Below, piece after piece: positions 14,566 through 24,800 of a DNA stretch of 33,681 bases. Source of the stretch: Campylobacterota bacterium (lineage in GTDB: Bacteria > Campylobacterota > Campylobacteria > Campylobacterales > QNZT01); contig JAHZKW010000113.1 in NCBI GenBank assembly GCA_022600175.1, positions 1 to 33,681 of the forward strand, in the 5' to 3' direction. Both the position numbers and the translations under genes were made by a program. Under the pieces are notes generated by a model, which was given only the letters and a program-made list of their open reading frames with translations, made no database searches and had not been told where the DNA came from. The stretch's first letter is position 1. The number at the start of each line of letters is the position of its first letter.

Positions 14566-16593
14566 TTACTGTATCTTTGTTAGATTTTCATAGATATTAT
14601 AGTACTCTTGTTGCATATGTTCTAAAGTATCTTTTGCAACTCTCTCATTTTTAAAAAGTTTTACACTCTCATCATTATCTTCAAATAGTTCTAAATACTC
14701 GTCAGTATCTTTTTTTAAAGTTAAGACGAAAGTTTCATTACTTGTATAGACTGTAACACTATTGCGCTCAAACTGAAGTTGTGCATTCTCATTAGCACTC
14801 TCTGCTGTAGTCCCATCTTCACTCACCATTATTTTATTTAACCAAAACTCCACTGGTAAGATCCCTGCGCTATTTTGTGCATCAATCTCTTCTGCCTCTA
14901 TGACATAAAATGTTTGACCTGCCATATAAGATTTGAGGATAAAGTCACTCTCTGGGTTTTCTGTAGGAGTACTCTCTTTTTGTGTTTGTACTTCAGCTAA
15001 GTGTGTTTCCGCATCAGCAATATTTTTATAAAGTTTAATGATATCGCCATGAGAGTGATAAAGCTCTATATATTTGTCACTCTCTTTTTTAAAGGTAAGT
15101 ATCATGTTATGATCATCCTCTTTGACAAAGATATTTCGACCTTCTACTTTGATCTCTAAAGTCTCATCACCAACTGTCACTTGTGTTGCCGTTTCATTAA
15201 TCATTACGCTATTGAGTTCATATTCGACCACACAGTTTGCTGTCCCATCAGCCTCTTGTTCACAGTAGCCTGAACGGTCAATTTCATAGAAGGTTTTACC
15301 TGCCATCAAATCTTTAAGATCAATATCTTTGATACCATCATAGCGTGCTTCTTCTGCCTCTTTTTTTAATCTCTCTTGTTTTTGTAGTTCCAAAATCTTT
15401 TGATAGACTTCTTGTATTTGTTCATCATTGTTTTCGCTTAGCTGTTGGGCTTTATAGAACAATACACCTGCTTGAATTTCATTTTTATAGATTGCTTTGA
15501 GTTTATTGATCAACTCTTCTGAAGGCTCGATACCAATTTCACGAAGATCTTGTTTGATATACTCGGCTATCCAGTCATGTTGGGGTTTAAATCTATCATC
15601 ATCTTCAAGATAGACTACACCTGAGATGAAATCACTCTCTTCATTTTTTACATTCTCTTCAATCTGAGCAAATGCATCCTCTGTGATTGCTGCGATCTTT
15701 TCGAGTTGGTCTTCACCATACTCAATATTTTCAAAAGCAATATCCAAGTTTTGAGTGATGGCATCTGCAACCGCTAAGATAGCAGCTTCATCTTTGTCTG
15801 TAAAAAGTGCTTTAAAGTGCTCTTTTTTTGCCGCTTTTTCTAAAAGTTTATCGATACCTTGTTCGTCTTCCGTGAGGTCATCAAGACCGTCTGCCATCGC
15901 TTCATAGATATCTTCGATCTTATCTTTTTGCTCACTATCTGCTACCTCTGCTGCAAACATTAGTGCTTCTACAGATTTTTGTACTTGAAGTGCTTTTTTG
16001 ATGAGTCTATCATCTTGATTTTCTTGTTGAAATGCGACAGGATCAACACCAACCTCTTCTTCTTTGATATCTAGTGCTTTAGCTACTTTTGCCTTTGCTT
16101 GTTTAATCTTCTCTTTGATCTCTTCACGTGTTAATGTTTGATCTTTGATCTCTTTTTCTAAGTTTTTAGCCACCAATGTTGTAATTGGTGAGACATTAAG
16201 TTGCTCACTACCATCATTTGGCGCATAGAGCTTTCCTCTAAAGTCTTTACCAGTATCGACATCTTTTCCGCCAAATACGAGTAATAAAGCTTCATCAAAC
16301 TTTTCTTGATCTCTATGTGATTGTTCTATTGTAAGTGTAAAAGAACCATCTGCTGCAGTTTGTGAATGTGGTTCTGTTTGTTGACAGTACCCATCTGCAT
16401 CTATATCGAGACACACTGTTGCAAATTGTAGATAACCATCAATTGCTTTACCGCTAATTGAGGCTTGCTTGATCTCTTCTGTGATATCATTTGTGATATC
16501 ATCAACAGTGGCACTTGTACTGCCACAACCTGTTAATACTGCACTGAGTGCTGTAGATAATACAACACCTGTAAGTAGGGAATTTCTTTTCAT
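14566..16593 (-). CDS. Large lipoprotein with C-terminal tandem repeat domains
   Basis: 675 residues. Lipoprotein signal with lipobox LTGC (C23). Residues 45-88 (SISGKAIDGYLQFATVCLDI, DADGYC, AADGSFTLTI) form a carboxypeptidase-regulatory-like beta domain common in marine bacterial surface proteins, followed by LNVSPITTLVAK. Residues 145-420 are mostly acidic helix. Two related C-terminal copies lie at about 427-536 (LMAGKTFYEI, FVKEDDHNMILTFKKESDKYIELY) and 553-668 (YMAGQTFYVI, FVLTLKKDTDEYLELF). AAGGAG lies ten bases before the ATG. Upstream is an inverted repeat GAATTTAA (16617-16624) and TTAAATTC (16635-16642) that could be an operator. The function is unknown. Confidence 0.8.
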   Translation of the reverse strand: MKRNSLLTGVVLSTALSAVLTGCGSTSATVDDITNDITEEIKQASISGKAIDGYLQFATVCLDIDADGYCQQTEPHSQTAADGSFTLTIEQSHRDQEKFDEALLLVFGGKDVDTGKDFRGKLYAPNDGSEQLNVSPITTLVAKNLEKEIKDQTLTREEIKEKIKQAKAKVAKALDIKEEEVGVDPVAFQQENQDDRLIKKALQVQKSVEALMFAAEVADSEQKDKIEDIYEAMADGLDDLTEDEQGIDKLLEKAAKKEHFKALFTDKDEAAILAVADAITQNLDIAFENIEYGEDQLEKIAAITEDAFAQIEENVKNEESDFISGVVYLEDDDRFKPQHDWIAEYIKQDLREIGIEPSEELINKLKAIYKNEIQAGVLFYKAQQLSENNDEQIQEVYQKILELQKQERLKKEAEEARYDGIKDIDLKDLMAGKTFYEIDRSGYCEQEADGTANCVVEYELNSVMINETATQVTVGDETLEIKVEGRNIFVKEDDHNMILTFKKESDKYIELYHSHGDIIKLYKNIADAETHLAEVQTQKESTPTENPESDFILKSYMAGQTFYVIEAEEIDAQNSAGILPVEFWLNKIMVSEDGTTAESANENAQLQFERNSVTVYTSNETFVLTLKKDTDEYLELFEDNDESVKLFKNERVAKDTLEHMQQEYYNIYENLTKIQ

Positions 16594-16701
16594 AGGGGGA
16601 GGTCTCCTTTAACCTGGAATTTAATTGTGAATTGTTAAATTCATAAATAAAATCGGCCAAAAGCAACAATGGTGCAATAAAAATTTACTTTTATAGTTAT
16701 T

Positions 16702-16977
16702 TTATACCTTACACGAACCTCCACCACAGCTTCCGCCACCTAAATTATAACTATCTGTATAATGACAATGTCGACATTTAAACTCTACAAAGGCAGTACC
16801 TGAACATCCGCCACCTTTTTGATCAACGACTTCCATGGTCTGTTGTTTACACTCTGGACAGATTCCTTGATTGATGAGTTTTAGTTTTTCCCCTTTGACA
16901 TTTAAATAGTTAAAGTATGCCCATATCAATCCTCCTGCAATTAGGATAATAAAAAGTAGTGTTAAAATTGTATACAT
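16702..16977 (-). CDS. Small membrane-anchored zinc-ribbon protein
   Basis: 91 residues. One membrane span (residues about 3-22), then a basic stretch, then CPEC (41-44) and CRHC (69-72) as a four-cysteine zinc ribbon. An extra GGGC lies between them and a glycine/cysteine-rich tail SCGGGSCKV at the end. The soluble part most likely faces the cytoplasm. GAGG lies upstream of the ATG, and the gene starts eleven bases after the preceding lipoprotein gene, so they share a transcript. I do not recognise a specific function. Confidence 0.75.
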   Translation of the reverse strand: MYTILTLLFIILIAGGLIWAYFNYLNVKGEKLKLINQGICPECKQQTMEVVDQKGGGCSGTAFVEFKCRHCHYTDSYNLGGGSCGGGSCKV

Positions 16978-16988
16978 TTGTGATCCTC

Positions 16989-17489
16989 TTATTTGTTACT
17001 ATTGTGTTCGATGGTCTCTTTAAAAGTTTCGATAAACTCTCCAAAGAGATTTTTGACCTTCTCCACATCTCCAAGTCCCTCTTTGACAATGGTACCAAAA
17101 TTGCCTACGACTTGTTTACTGATCGCAAAATAGAGATCTTTTTTAGTCTTATCCATGTTAATTCTCCAGCCCTTATCTGTGTTACTGAGTGTTGTTGGAA
17201 ACTCAACTTTATCAATATGGCTATCATTTTTAAGATAGAGCGTTGTAGGCACGGTAGCACGGTTCTCTTTTTCTATAGCTTCACCAAACTTAGCCGTTTT
17301 GATTTGAATCTTTTTATAGAGTGTTGTTTTTTGTGTATCTTCTTTCACAGTGAGCTTTTGTGCTGTTTCAATCTTATTGTCTCTTTGTGCTTCCCAGAAC
17401 TCTTGACTGACCATTGCAGGTGAGAGTGATTTTGAGGAGCAAGCACCCATTAAAAATACTAAAAGTAATAGACTAACAGTTTTTACCAT
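16989..17489 (-). CDS. Lipoprotein of unknown function
   Basis: 166 residues. MVKTVSLLLLVFLMGAC is a lipoprotein signal with lipobox MGAC. The mature part (SPAMVSQEFWEAQRDNKIET, VPTTLYLKNDSHIDKVEFPT, DKGWRINMDKTKKDL) resembles DUF4878/NTF2-like lipoproteins in which short helices precede a curved sheet, but the match is loose. AAAGGA lies upstream of the start. It is set between a coiled-coil membrane protein and the zinc-ribbon protein, all closely spaced on the minus strand. Confidence 0.72.
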   Translation of the reverse strand: MVKTVSLLLLVFLMGACSSKSLSPAMVSQEFWEAQRDNKIETAQKLTVKEDTQKTTLYKKIQIKTAKFGEAIEKENRATVPTTLYLKNDSHIDKVEFPTTLSNTDKGWRINMDKTKKDLYFAISKQVVGNFGTIVKEGLGDVEKVKNLFGEFIETFKETIEHNSNK

Positions 17490-17520
17490 GATAAATCCTT
17501 TTGCTTATGGTAACACATTT

Positions 17521-18120
17521 TTATTTTAGGGTATTGAGTAAGTGGTCATAGACTTGGGTTATGGTTTCAAAATCCTCTACTTTTTGACTCTTTTTACGCT
17601 TGATCTCTTCTTTCATGATTGCTACCAATTCATTAATACGTTTGGTGACATCGCGTTTACACCCTTTTTTGTTTTGTGCCAGACAAGCATCTATCATTTT
17701 GATAAGTTGTGGGAGTAGTGATGCTGTCATCTTTGTATAGAGATCACTGTACGCACGTTTTTCGATAAAGGTGATAAATGTTTTTTGTTGCTCTTTACTT
17801 AGTGGCCAGAGTGTTTGTATGTAGGCAATTTGGTTATTAATGATCTCATGTTTTTTTTCAGCTTCGATCAAGCGTCTCTTTTTAAGTTTGGCAAATGCTT
17901 TTTGTTCTTTAGTACGTTTCAATTTTAAAAGAGGGGTTTTAGCCTCTTTTTTGGCTTTAAAATGTAAGGAGACAATGATAATAAAATAGATAAAAAGTAT
18001 CAATGCAATAAATAAGAGATAAGCATTGTGTAGTATCATTAGAAATAGTGAAGCTGTAAAAACGCCTAATAAAAAGAGGTTTAGTTTTGAGTCAGGTGTT
18101 AAAAGTAGTTTTTTCATCAT
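17521..18120 (-). CDS. Membrane protein with basic helical tail
   Basis: 199 residues. Two close membrane spans at about 14-30 and 33-52, then a strongly basic helical region (KLKRTKEQKAFAKLKKRRLI) and a helical C-terminal domain with two cysteines in a DACLAQNKKGCKRD stretch. It begins directly after the stop of the glutamate synthase-like gene (TAA then ATGATG), which implies coupling. No known family is recognised. Confidence 0.7.
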   Translation of the reverse strand: MMKKLLLTPDSKLNLFLLGVFTASLFLMILHNAYLLFIALILFIYFIIIVSLHFKAKKEAKTPLLKLKRTKEQKAFAKLKKRRLIEAEKKHEIINNQIAYIQTLWPLSKEQQKTFITFIEKRAYSDLYTKMTASLLPQLIKMIDACLAQNKKGCKRDVTKRINELVAIMKEEIKRKKSQKVEDFETITQVYDHLLNTLK

Positions 18121-19815
18121 TTAACAGAGAGTATCTTCGATCACTTTTTTATCCATGACCCGTTTGATATCATGGCGGATATTACCATTGTCGTCTACAA
18201 ACATGAGATGCTCTTTTGTGAGTTGTGAAACATGGGTTAGCCCCATAATTGCTAAAATTACTTTTACATTTTTGATGATGTTGTTATGATAGTTTTCTAC
18301 CATTTGTGCATATTTGTGTACGATATAAGCTTTACGTCGTGTTTTATCTTGTGTTGCAAGTCCTACTGGACATTGGTGTTTCCCTGCACCTGAACAGACA
18401 CGTGCTCTGATACATCCTGCACTCATCATAAAGCCCCTAGCAAGACCTACCATATCAGCACCCAGTGCTACTAAGATGATCACATTGTCTGGAGTGAGTA
18501 CTTTACCACTAGCGATGAGTTTTATCTTATCACGTACCCCATAGTCTGTGAGCACTTCATCTACTAAGAAGAGGGCATCTTTGATATTAAGGCCTACACG
18601 TTCCATCAGCTCTATTGGTGCTGTGGCACTGCCACCTTCTCCTCCATCGACTGAAATAAAGTCAGGGATGGGTTGATTTTGTGATAGTCGTCTTTTAAGC
18701 TCTTTTGCGATGGGTTCAAATCCCTCTTTATCTGAGATAACGATCTTAAACCCCACTGGTTTATCACTCAACTTTTGAAGCTTCTGTATAAAATCGAAAA
18801 GCTCTTCAATACTGTTTGCAAAAGGAAATCGGTTTGGTGAGAAAAGATCTTGATGGGGTTGAACACCACGGTAGTATGCAATGGCTTCAGTGACTTTATT
18901 TTTAGTCAGTTTTCCACCTGTCTGTTTGGCTCCTTGTGCAATTTTGATTTCAGTCATACGACAAAACCGCATTACTTTTTGATATCTTATAGGATCAAAA
19001 TTGCCCTCTTTATCTCGTACTCCATACAGTCCTGAGCCTATTTGTAAAATGGTATCGGGTACATCAGTAGGAACACTTTTGGGAAATTGATCAAGATCAG
19101 CACTCCAGTTGACACGGTAAAAACAGTACTTTTCACGATCAAAACCATAAGTATCTTCATGGCCTTTGGCTAAGACCACTTTTTTAAAAATACCTATGGC
19201 AAAAGAGGTGTTAAAGAGTCTGCGTAATAGCTTAAATAGTTTCGTTTGTATGGCAGAGAGTTCGACCACACTCATGTAAGATTTGTTATAGCTTCTATGG
19301 GTGATTAAAAAGTTAGAGGTAAGACCTCCTTCTCCTGTATTGATAGGAAACTTTCCTCTAAAAGCACCTATTGCAAACGCTTGTGTCCCTTCTGGAGAGA
19401 TTGAGCCATCACTCATACCGCTTCGAGAGATGATAGAGTTTGATGTAAATGGAATTTTTTTATCTGCACCAAAAGTAACAGCAAAGTTTTCCTCTACTTC
19501 ATCATCATTACGTGGTGTGAAGGCATGTTTTAGCATAAATTTTGGGTTTTTTTGTGGGTTACTTGGTGAAAAGGAGATATAGTTGGTTTTATCACGGGCT
19601 GCTTTATAGACCCATTCGATTTTATCACGGGAGTCAAAGACATCTTCATCACCAAAGTATTGACGAAAAGGCTCACGTATGGTTTCAAGAAAGTAGCGTA
19701 GTCTCCCGATGATAGGGTAGTTGATTAAAAGAGAGTGATTTCTTTGTACAAAACGATCATGTAGATACCAGAGAAAAAGTATGAGTACAACAATAAATAT
19801 AAGCGATTCAACCAT
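18121..19815 (-). CDS. FMN-binding glutamate synthase-family protein, membrane-anchored
   Basis: 564 residues. An N-terminal membrane span (about 4-20), then a domain matching the FMN/iron-sulfur central part of glutamate synthase (PF01645). Seen: ISVDGGEGGSATAPIELMER near 387, IKLIASGKVLTPDNV near 431, ADMVGLARGFMMSAGCIR near 453, and cysteines C468, C474, C482 before PVGLATQD. GltB has C-x5-C-x4-C; here the second gap is seven residues. The glutaminase domain of GltB is absent, so this protein cannot release ammonia from glutamine itself. Such stand-alone proteins are widespread, but their reaction is mostly untested. AAAGGAG gives a firm start. It lies 25 bases after the FetB-like gene. 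Confidence 0.88.
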   Translation of the reverse strand: MVESLIFIVVLILFLWYLHDRFVQRNHSLLINYPIIGRLRYFLETIREPFRQYFGDEDVFDSRDKIEWVYKAARDKTNYISFSPSNPQKNPKFMLKHAFTPRNDDEVEENFAVTFGADKKIPFTSNSIISRSGMSDGSISPEGTQAFAIGAFRGKFPINTGEGGLTSNFLITHRSYNKSYMSVVELSAIQTKLFKLLRRLFNTSFAIGIFKKVVLAKGHEDTYGFDREKYCFYRVNWSADLDQFPKSVPTDVPDTILQIGSGLYGVRDKEGNFDPIRYQKVMRFCRMTEIKIAQGAKQTGGKLTKNKVTEAIAYYRGVQPHQDLFSPNRFPFANSIEELFDFIQKLQKLSDKPVGFKIVISDKEGFEPIAKELKRRLSQNQPIPDFISVDGGEGGSATAPIELMERVGLNIKDALFLVDEVLTDYGVRDKIKLIASGKVLTPDNVIILVALGADMVGLARGFMMSAGCIRARVCSGAGKHQCPVGLATQDKTRRKAYIVHKYAQMVENYHNNIIKNVKVILAIMGLTHVSQLTKEHLMFVDDNGNIRHDIKRVMDKKVIEDTLC

Positions 19816-19840
19816 TTTGGCTCCTTTGTCTCTTAGTGCA

Positions 19841-20515
19841 TTATCGGCTTTTTTTCATAAACATCAAATATATACTTACAGAGATGCCTGCACTTCCAAG
19901 TATCATCAGCATCACCATGATCTGATAACGAGCTGCGATATGGGGCTCGATTCCAGAGAGTATTTGTCCTGTCATCATACCTGGTAGTGAAACTAAGCCA
20001 ACAGCGAACAGAGAGTTGATGATAGGGATAAGTGCTGCTTGTAATGACGCAGCACGTGCTTTTTCATAACTAAGTTTTTTAATTTCACTAGCAAATCTTT
20101 CTGCAGCAAGGCTTACGGCATTCATCGCGTTGGCAAAGATCATACCTGCAAGCGGTATTAAGATATGAGGTTCAAACCAAGGAGAGGGTTTTACCACACC
20201 TATGATGACAATGATGAGTGTGAAAACACTCCCAATGAAGATAGAAGTAAAAGTATATAGATAGAGTTTAGGTTCTCTCTTTTTTAAAGGACGAAGTGCG
20301 ATGATACTCGCAGCAATTAACATGATTGAAAGCACTGCTAAAATGAAAATAGGCATTTGGGCGTCAAAAATAAAAGCAAGAAGGTATCCAATCAGTAAGA
20401 GTTGGATGAGCATTCTAAAGAGTGCAAGAAAAAGTGTTTGACTCTGATGTACCCATCTATGATAGATAAAAACCACTATGCCTACGGGGATAGTCATCCA
20501 GAGTAGATCAATCAA
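19841..20515 (-). CDS. fetB: FetB/UPF0014-family permease
   Basis: 224 residues from TTG 20515, with six or seven membrane spans. Signature segments are IPLAGMIFANAMNAVSLAAE and LVSLPGMMTGQILSGIEPHI, then RYQIMVMLMI. E. coli FetB pairs with the ATPase FetA as an iron exporter; no fetA lies next to it here. The TTG has no ribosome binding site. Upstream in frame, AGGAG (20549-20553) stands six bases before an ATC codon (20540-20542), and the extra residues NSSIYHLS align with the N-terminus of E. coli FetB. The true start may therefore be that ATC, giving 233 residues. Confidence 0.82.
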   Translation of the reverse strand: MIDLLWMTIPVGIVVFIYHRWVHQSQTLFLALFRMLIQLLLIGYLLAFIFDAQMPIFILAVLSIMLIAASIIALRPLKKREPKLYLYTFTSIFIGSVFTLIIVIIGVVKPSPWFEPHILIPLAGMIFANAMNAVSLAAERFASEIKKLSYEKARAASLQAALIPIINSLFAVGLVSLPGMMTGQILSGIEPHIAARYQIMVMLMILGSAGISVSIYLMFMKKSR

Positions 20516-20597
20516 CGAAAGATGATAAATAGATGAATTGATGACGATCTCCTCTTTTTATTTTAAAGAGTATAAGATTAAAATGTTTATTGAGAGG

Positions 20598-21776
20598 TTA
20601 AAAGCTCTGTTGATACATCAATGAATAACTGTTTTTTTTGTAACTATAGGTATTAATATTTGAGTCATTGATAAGTCTTTGGTACCTTAGTGTCGCAGTA
20701 CTTTTTTTAGAGAGTTTCTGTTTGATAGAGGCATTATAGTTGTGTTTCGTATCTTTTCGATGATAATTTAGTGCAGGGTCTATGAGGTTATATTTATCAC
20801 TATTATAGAGATATCCAAAGTGTAAGATACTTTTTTTCAATAGTTGATAGTAGAGATTGGTACCAAGGAGTATACGATTTCTTGAGACATCATAACGTAC
20901 TAAATTTTCACGAATATCACTCTCATATGTACCATTTGCACTCAATGTTAATTTATCAAAGAGTTTGACAAAAGAGAGTTGTGTTCCATACGTTTGATAA
21001 TCTTTATCTTCCTCATCAAACTGGGTTACTTGTAGTTTAGTGGTCATTGTTAACAGTGTTGTATTACTTGGCTGTATTTGTAGTGTTGGCAATAGTGCAA
21101 GTGTATGGTTATAAAAACTACCATCAAGCCATGCTGTACTGATATTTAGCGGTAGTGAGACTTTAAAGTGCTCTTGTTGTTTGGAGAGTGTTGAGTAGAA
21201 ACTAAGATAGTTTAAGTTGTCAATCTCTTCATTTTGAAACTCATTGTAACTATGCAAGGTGTTGCTCCAGTTGAAGTTCTCCCCTATATAGAGATGCGAA
21301 AATGAAATATTAAGCGTTTGATAAAAACCTTTGGTTTTATCTGTATTATTTTGAAGCTCTAATCCGCCATAGTTTGTTGTTTCAAGGTGGGTATTAAATC
21401 CTAAATTATCATCATAGGTCAATCCAATTCCCACAGCACCATAAAAGTGATGTTTACGTCCCATAGAGGCTATTTTTTTAAGATAAGCATTGATATTGTT
21501 TTTTACATTTTTGGGTGGGTTAGCACTAAGAACCACTTCAAACTCTTTTTTAGCGGTTTTATAAAAGCCCATCATATAGAGTGTACGTGCATACTCAAGC
21601 CGTACACGTTGATTGTCCGGGTTTTCGATTAGGATTTGGTCAAATGTACTAAGTGCTTTTTCATAAGCACCACTTTGGTAGTGTGAGACACCGAGTTGAA
21701 AATGGTCAATTTTTGCATTGCTAGCATTGAGGTTAGAAAGTAGTAAGACAGTCACAAATGATACTACTTTTTTCAT
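20598..21776 (-). CDS. TPR plus outer-membrane beta-barrel protein (Slam/DUF560-like)
   Basis: 392 residues. A signal peptide (about 1-19) is followed by TPR repeats (about 25-105: FQLGVSHYQSGAYEKALSTF, NPDNQRVRLEYARTLYMMGF). From 110 to the end comes a run of amphipathic strands with alternating polar and aromatic residues, starting HFYGAVGIGLTYDDN and ending SYSLMYQQSF, with the C-terminal phenylalanine typical of outer-membrane barrels. This TPR-then-barrel order is that of surface lipoprotein assembly modulators (Slam), although those are somewhat longer. It follows a large lipoprotein gene on the same strand, so it may help place that protein on the cell surface. This is inference. Confidence 0.7.
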   Translation of the reverse strand: MKKVVSFVTVLLLSNLNASNAKIDHFQLGVSHYQSGAYEKALSTFDQILIENPDNQRVRLEYARTLYMMGFYKTAKKEFEVVLSANPPKNVKNNINAYLKKIASMGRKHHFYGAVGIGLTYDDNLGFNTHLETTNYGGLELQNNTDKTKGFYQTLNISFSHLYIGENFNWSNTLHSYNEFQNEEIDNLNYLSFYSTLSKQQEHFKVSLPLNISTAWLDGSFYNHTLALLPTLQIQPSNTTLLTMTTKLQVTQFDEEDKDYQTYGTQLSFVKLFDKLTLSANGTYESDIRENLVRYDVSRNRILLGTNLYYQLLKKSILHFGYLYNSDKYNLIDPALNYHRKDTKHNYNASIKQKLSKKSTATLRYQRLINDSNINTYSYKKNSYSLMYQQSF

Positions 21777-21841
21777 GCGTTTATTACCTTTATTGTCTCT
21801 TTGTTTGTCTAATATCGGTATTTTCCATTTTTTTTTTAGAG

Positions 21842-21872
21842 AATTAAAAGAGGAATAAGACCTCTTTTAATT
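21842..21872 (-). terminator. Terminator-like hairpin after the large Lcl lipoprotein gene
   Basis: AATTAAAAGAGG (21842-21853) and CCTCTTTTAATT (21861-21872) form a perfect 12-bp stem with a 7-base loop, overlapping the stop codon of the large lipoprotein. On the minus strand it is followed by CTCT and a run of ten A, not by U, so termination may be incomplete. Confidence 0.55.
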
Positions 21873-24800
21873 AATTTATCTCTCTGACACAACGTAGATA
21901 ATTTTCTGTACTAACATCTGATGGATAGTCATGTCCATGATCATACTCGAAAGTATAGACTTGATCACTATCTGCGCGTTTTGTTGAAGACCAGTAACGT
22001 TTATTACCCAATCTAAATGGTGGATCATATTTTACATTGACAAAGGCTTCATGGTTAGCAGGGGTATTTTGTGAATGATCTATCGTACTATAGAGCTCAT
22101 TTGCATTTGGAAGCCTCCAGTCATCATACGTCGCAAGATTAAGGGTTTCACAATAATTGATTGCATCTGTAAAATTGACCTCGACGGTAGATGCATCACT
22201 GTCATCTTGCCACATAAGCGCATGTTGTTGATCAATAACAACTTCTTGACTTGCGTCTCTGTTCATTGTAAATGTTAAAGGGTCACCTCTTACACAACGT
22301 ACATAGTAATCTTGGCTCTGTTGAGTATATGTTTCAACGCTATGGTTAAAGCTAACATAGTTTGAAAAACTCAAAATTTCTGTAGTATTTGACCAGTACC
22401 CTTCATATACGATATGATTAAAGTGATCTGTATAAGAGCTTGCATTGACTTCACTTTTATCAGTTAAATAGTAAAGCTCATGTCCGTTTGGTAATCTCCA
22501 ATCACTATAGTTTCCTAAATTGAGTGTATTACAGTAACTGACCGCTTCATCCCAGTCTTTTGTGATAGTTGCGGCATCATTATCATCCTGCCACATTAAG
22601 CCTGTATGCAGTTCATTGACAATTTCATTATCGTCATCTCTACTGTAGATTCTCTCTGCGCCAGATTGATAGTATCCATCATCAAAGTTGAGTGCTATGA
22701 CTGTTTGACCTGTTTGTGCTATTTTTGTAGTGACAGGGTTTGCATTATTTTCATAAAGGGTTACGGTACCATCGTCTCTACCTGCAATAATATCGATGTT
22801 TCCATCATTGTCTATATCCGTTGCAAATACTCTGATCACATTGTCTTCATTAGAAGCGATAATATGCTCTTGAAAGTTTGCGCCATTGTTGCTATTTTCA
22901 TACCATACAATTTTACCGTTACTTTCAGATGAGGCACTGAGGATATCAATATCGCCGTCATTGTCCATATCTACCCCTGAAGCATAGTAAACACTTTTTA
23001 GATCATTTACCACTATATGTTGTGTTATAAAATTAGGTGATGTACTACCATCATGCTCATGCCAATAGATTTTATTATTTTGATGTCCAGTTGAGATAAT
23101 ATCATCATAGCCGTCATTATTGATATCGGCAACATCAACAGAGTAAGCTTGATCTACAGAGTCTGAAACAAAGTGTGGTGTGAAAGCACCGTTACCATCA
23201 TTTTCATACCAATCTATTCTGTTTTCGCCATATGATGCGGCAACGATATCGATATAACCATCTTTATTAAAGTCAGCTTTTTTCAATGAGATTGCCTGAT
23301 CTACGTTTGCTCCGTCAATGAGATTACGATCTGAGAAGTTGGTACCACCGATATTTTCATACCAATCTATGCGATGTTCTCCCCACGAGGTAGTGAAGAG
23401 ATCAAGTTGGTCGTCATCATTGAGATCTGCAATCTCAATAAATGATACATCTTGTGAAATATTGCTTGGTCCACTTAACGTATTACATGAGAAAGTGGTA
23501 TCGATACTATTTGTACATAAGACTATAGGTTGTGTTGGATCATAGGTGGAGTAGAGAATATCAAGATAAGTATCATTATTCATATCTACAGCACGAATAG
23601 ATTCTGGTTGATTAGCAGTACTATCTAAAATGTGCTCAGTAAAGTTAGCATGATCTCCACTATTTTCATACCAAGCTACTTTTGAGCCATTTCCTGCTGC
23701 TGCGGAGAGGACATCTAGGTATCCATCACCATTAAGATCTGCTAACTCTAACCACTCAGAACCTACGGCATTGGTAGTGACAACGTGTGGTGTAAATGAG
23801 AGTGATGGTGGGGTGATGACAGTGACCGTTCTACTGACTTCAATAGCAGAAAGACCTGCAGTATCAGAGACATTATAGGTTATAGTATAAGTACCTAAAG
23901 TACTTGTATTGACAGGGTTATCAACTGTGATAGATGCTGTAAGATTACCATCATAATTATCAGTAGCTGTTGCTCCTGCATCACTATACACAGAGCCTAT
24001 CACAACTTCTACTGTTGAAGTACCTTGAAGTGTGATAATTGGTGCGGTAGTATCTACAACATATACATCTCTGGTCATTGTCGTAGCTGGATTAGCACTG
24101 GAGTCAGAAACATTGTAAGTGACAGTGTAATTACCTAAAGTATTGACATCTACAGTGTGTGTTATCGTAATATCTGTTGTAATGTTACCATCATAACTAT
24201 CTATTGCAGATGCCCCTAGTTCTACGTAAGCTGTACCTACCTCAATGGATTGTGGGTTTTCTCCAATAATTGTGATGATCGGTATTGTTGTATCGACGAC
24301 CGAGACAGTACGTGAGAGTGTAGCTAGATTACCTAAAGTATCAGCAATACTGTACGTAACACTATAATCACCTACTGTATTTGTATCAACATTGCTACTA
24401 TCAATAGTAATATGATCTGAAATCTCTCCATCAACATTATCAGTGGCTATCGCTCCTAGCTCTGTATAAGCTTCTCCAATGAGAATGGTTTGAGGATTGG
24501 AGCCTGTAAGTGTCAGCATTGGAGGTGTGGTATCAAGTACATTAATCGTTCTTGTGGTTGAAGCACTATTGCCTGCACTATCAACTGCTGTATAGGTGAG
24601 CATATAGATACCTGCATCGAGGGTGTTGACAAAACCTGTTGTACTAACATCTACATTGCCATCTACAGCATCTGTTGCCGTTGCACCAAGTTCTATATAG
24701 CTTTCATTTTGATTGAGTGTTAGCGTGGCACTACCATTGAGTGTGATTACAGGTGCTGTTTTGTCTAAGATAGTAATGGTTCTATTTTGAGAAGTACTAT

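Noticed and set aside
21828-21837. Run of ten T as a phase-variation tract for the TPR-barrel gene
   Set aside because: It is outside coding sequence and not clearly in a promoter spacer; the genome is AT-rich and such runs are common. It could be revisited if strains differ in length.
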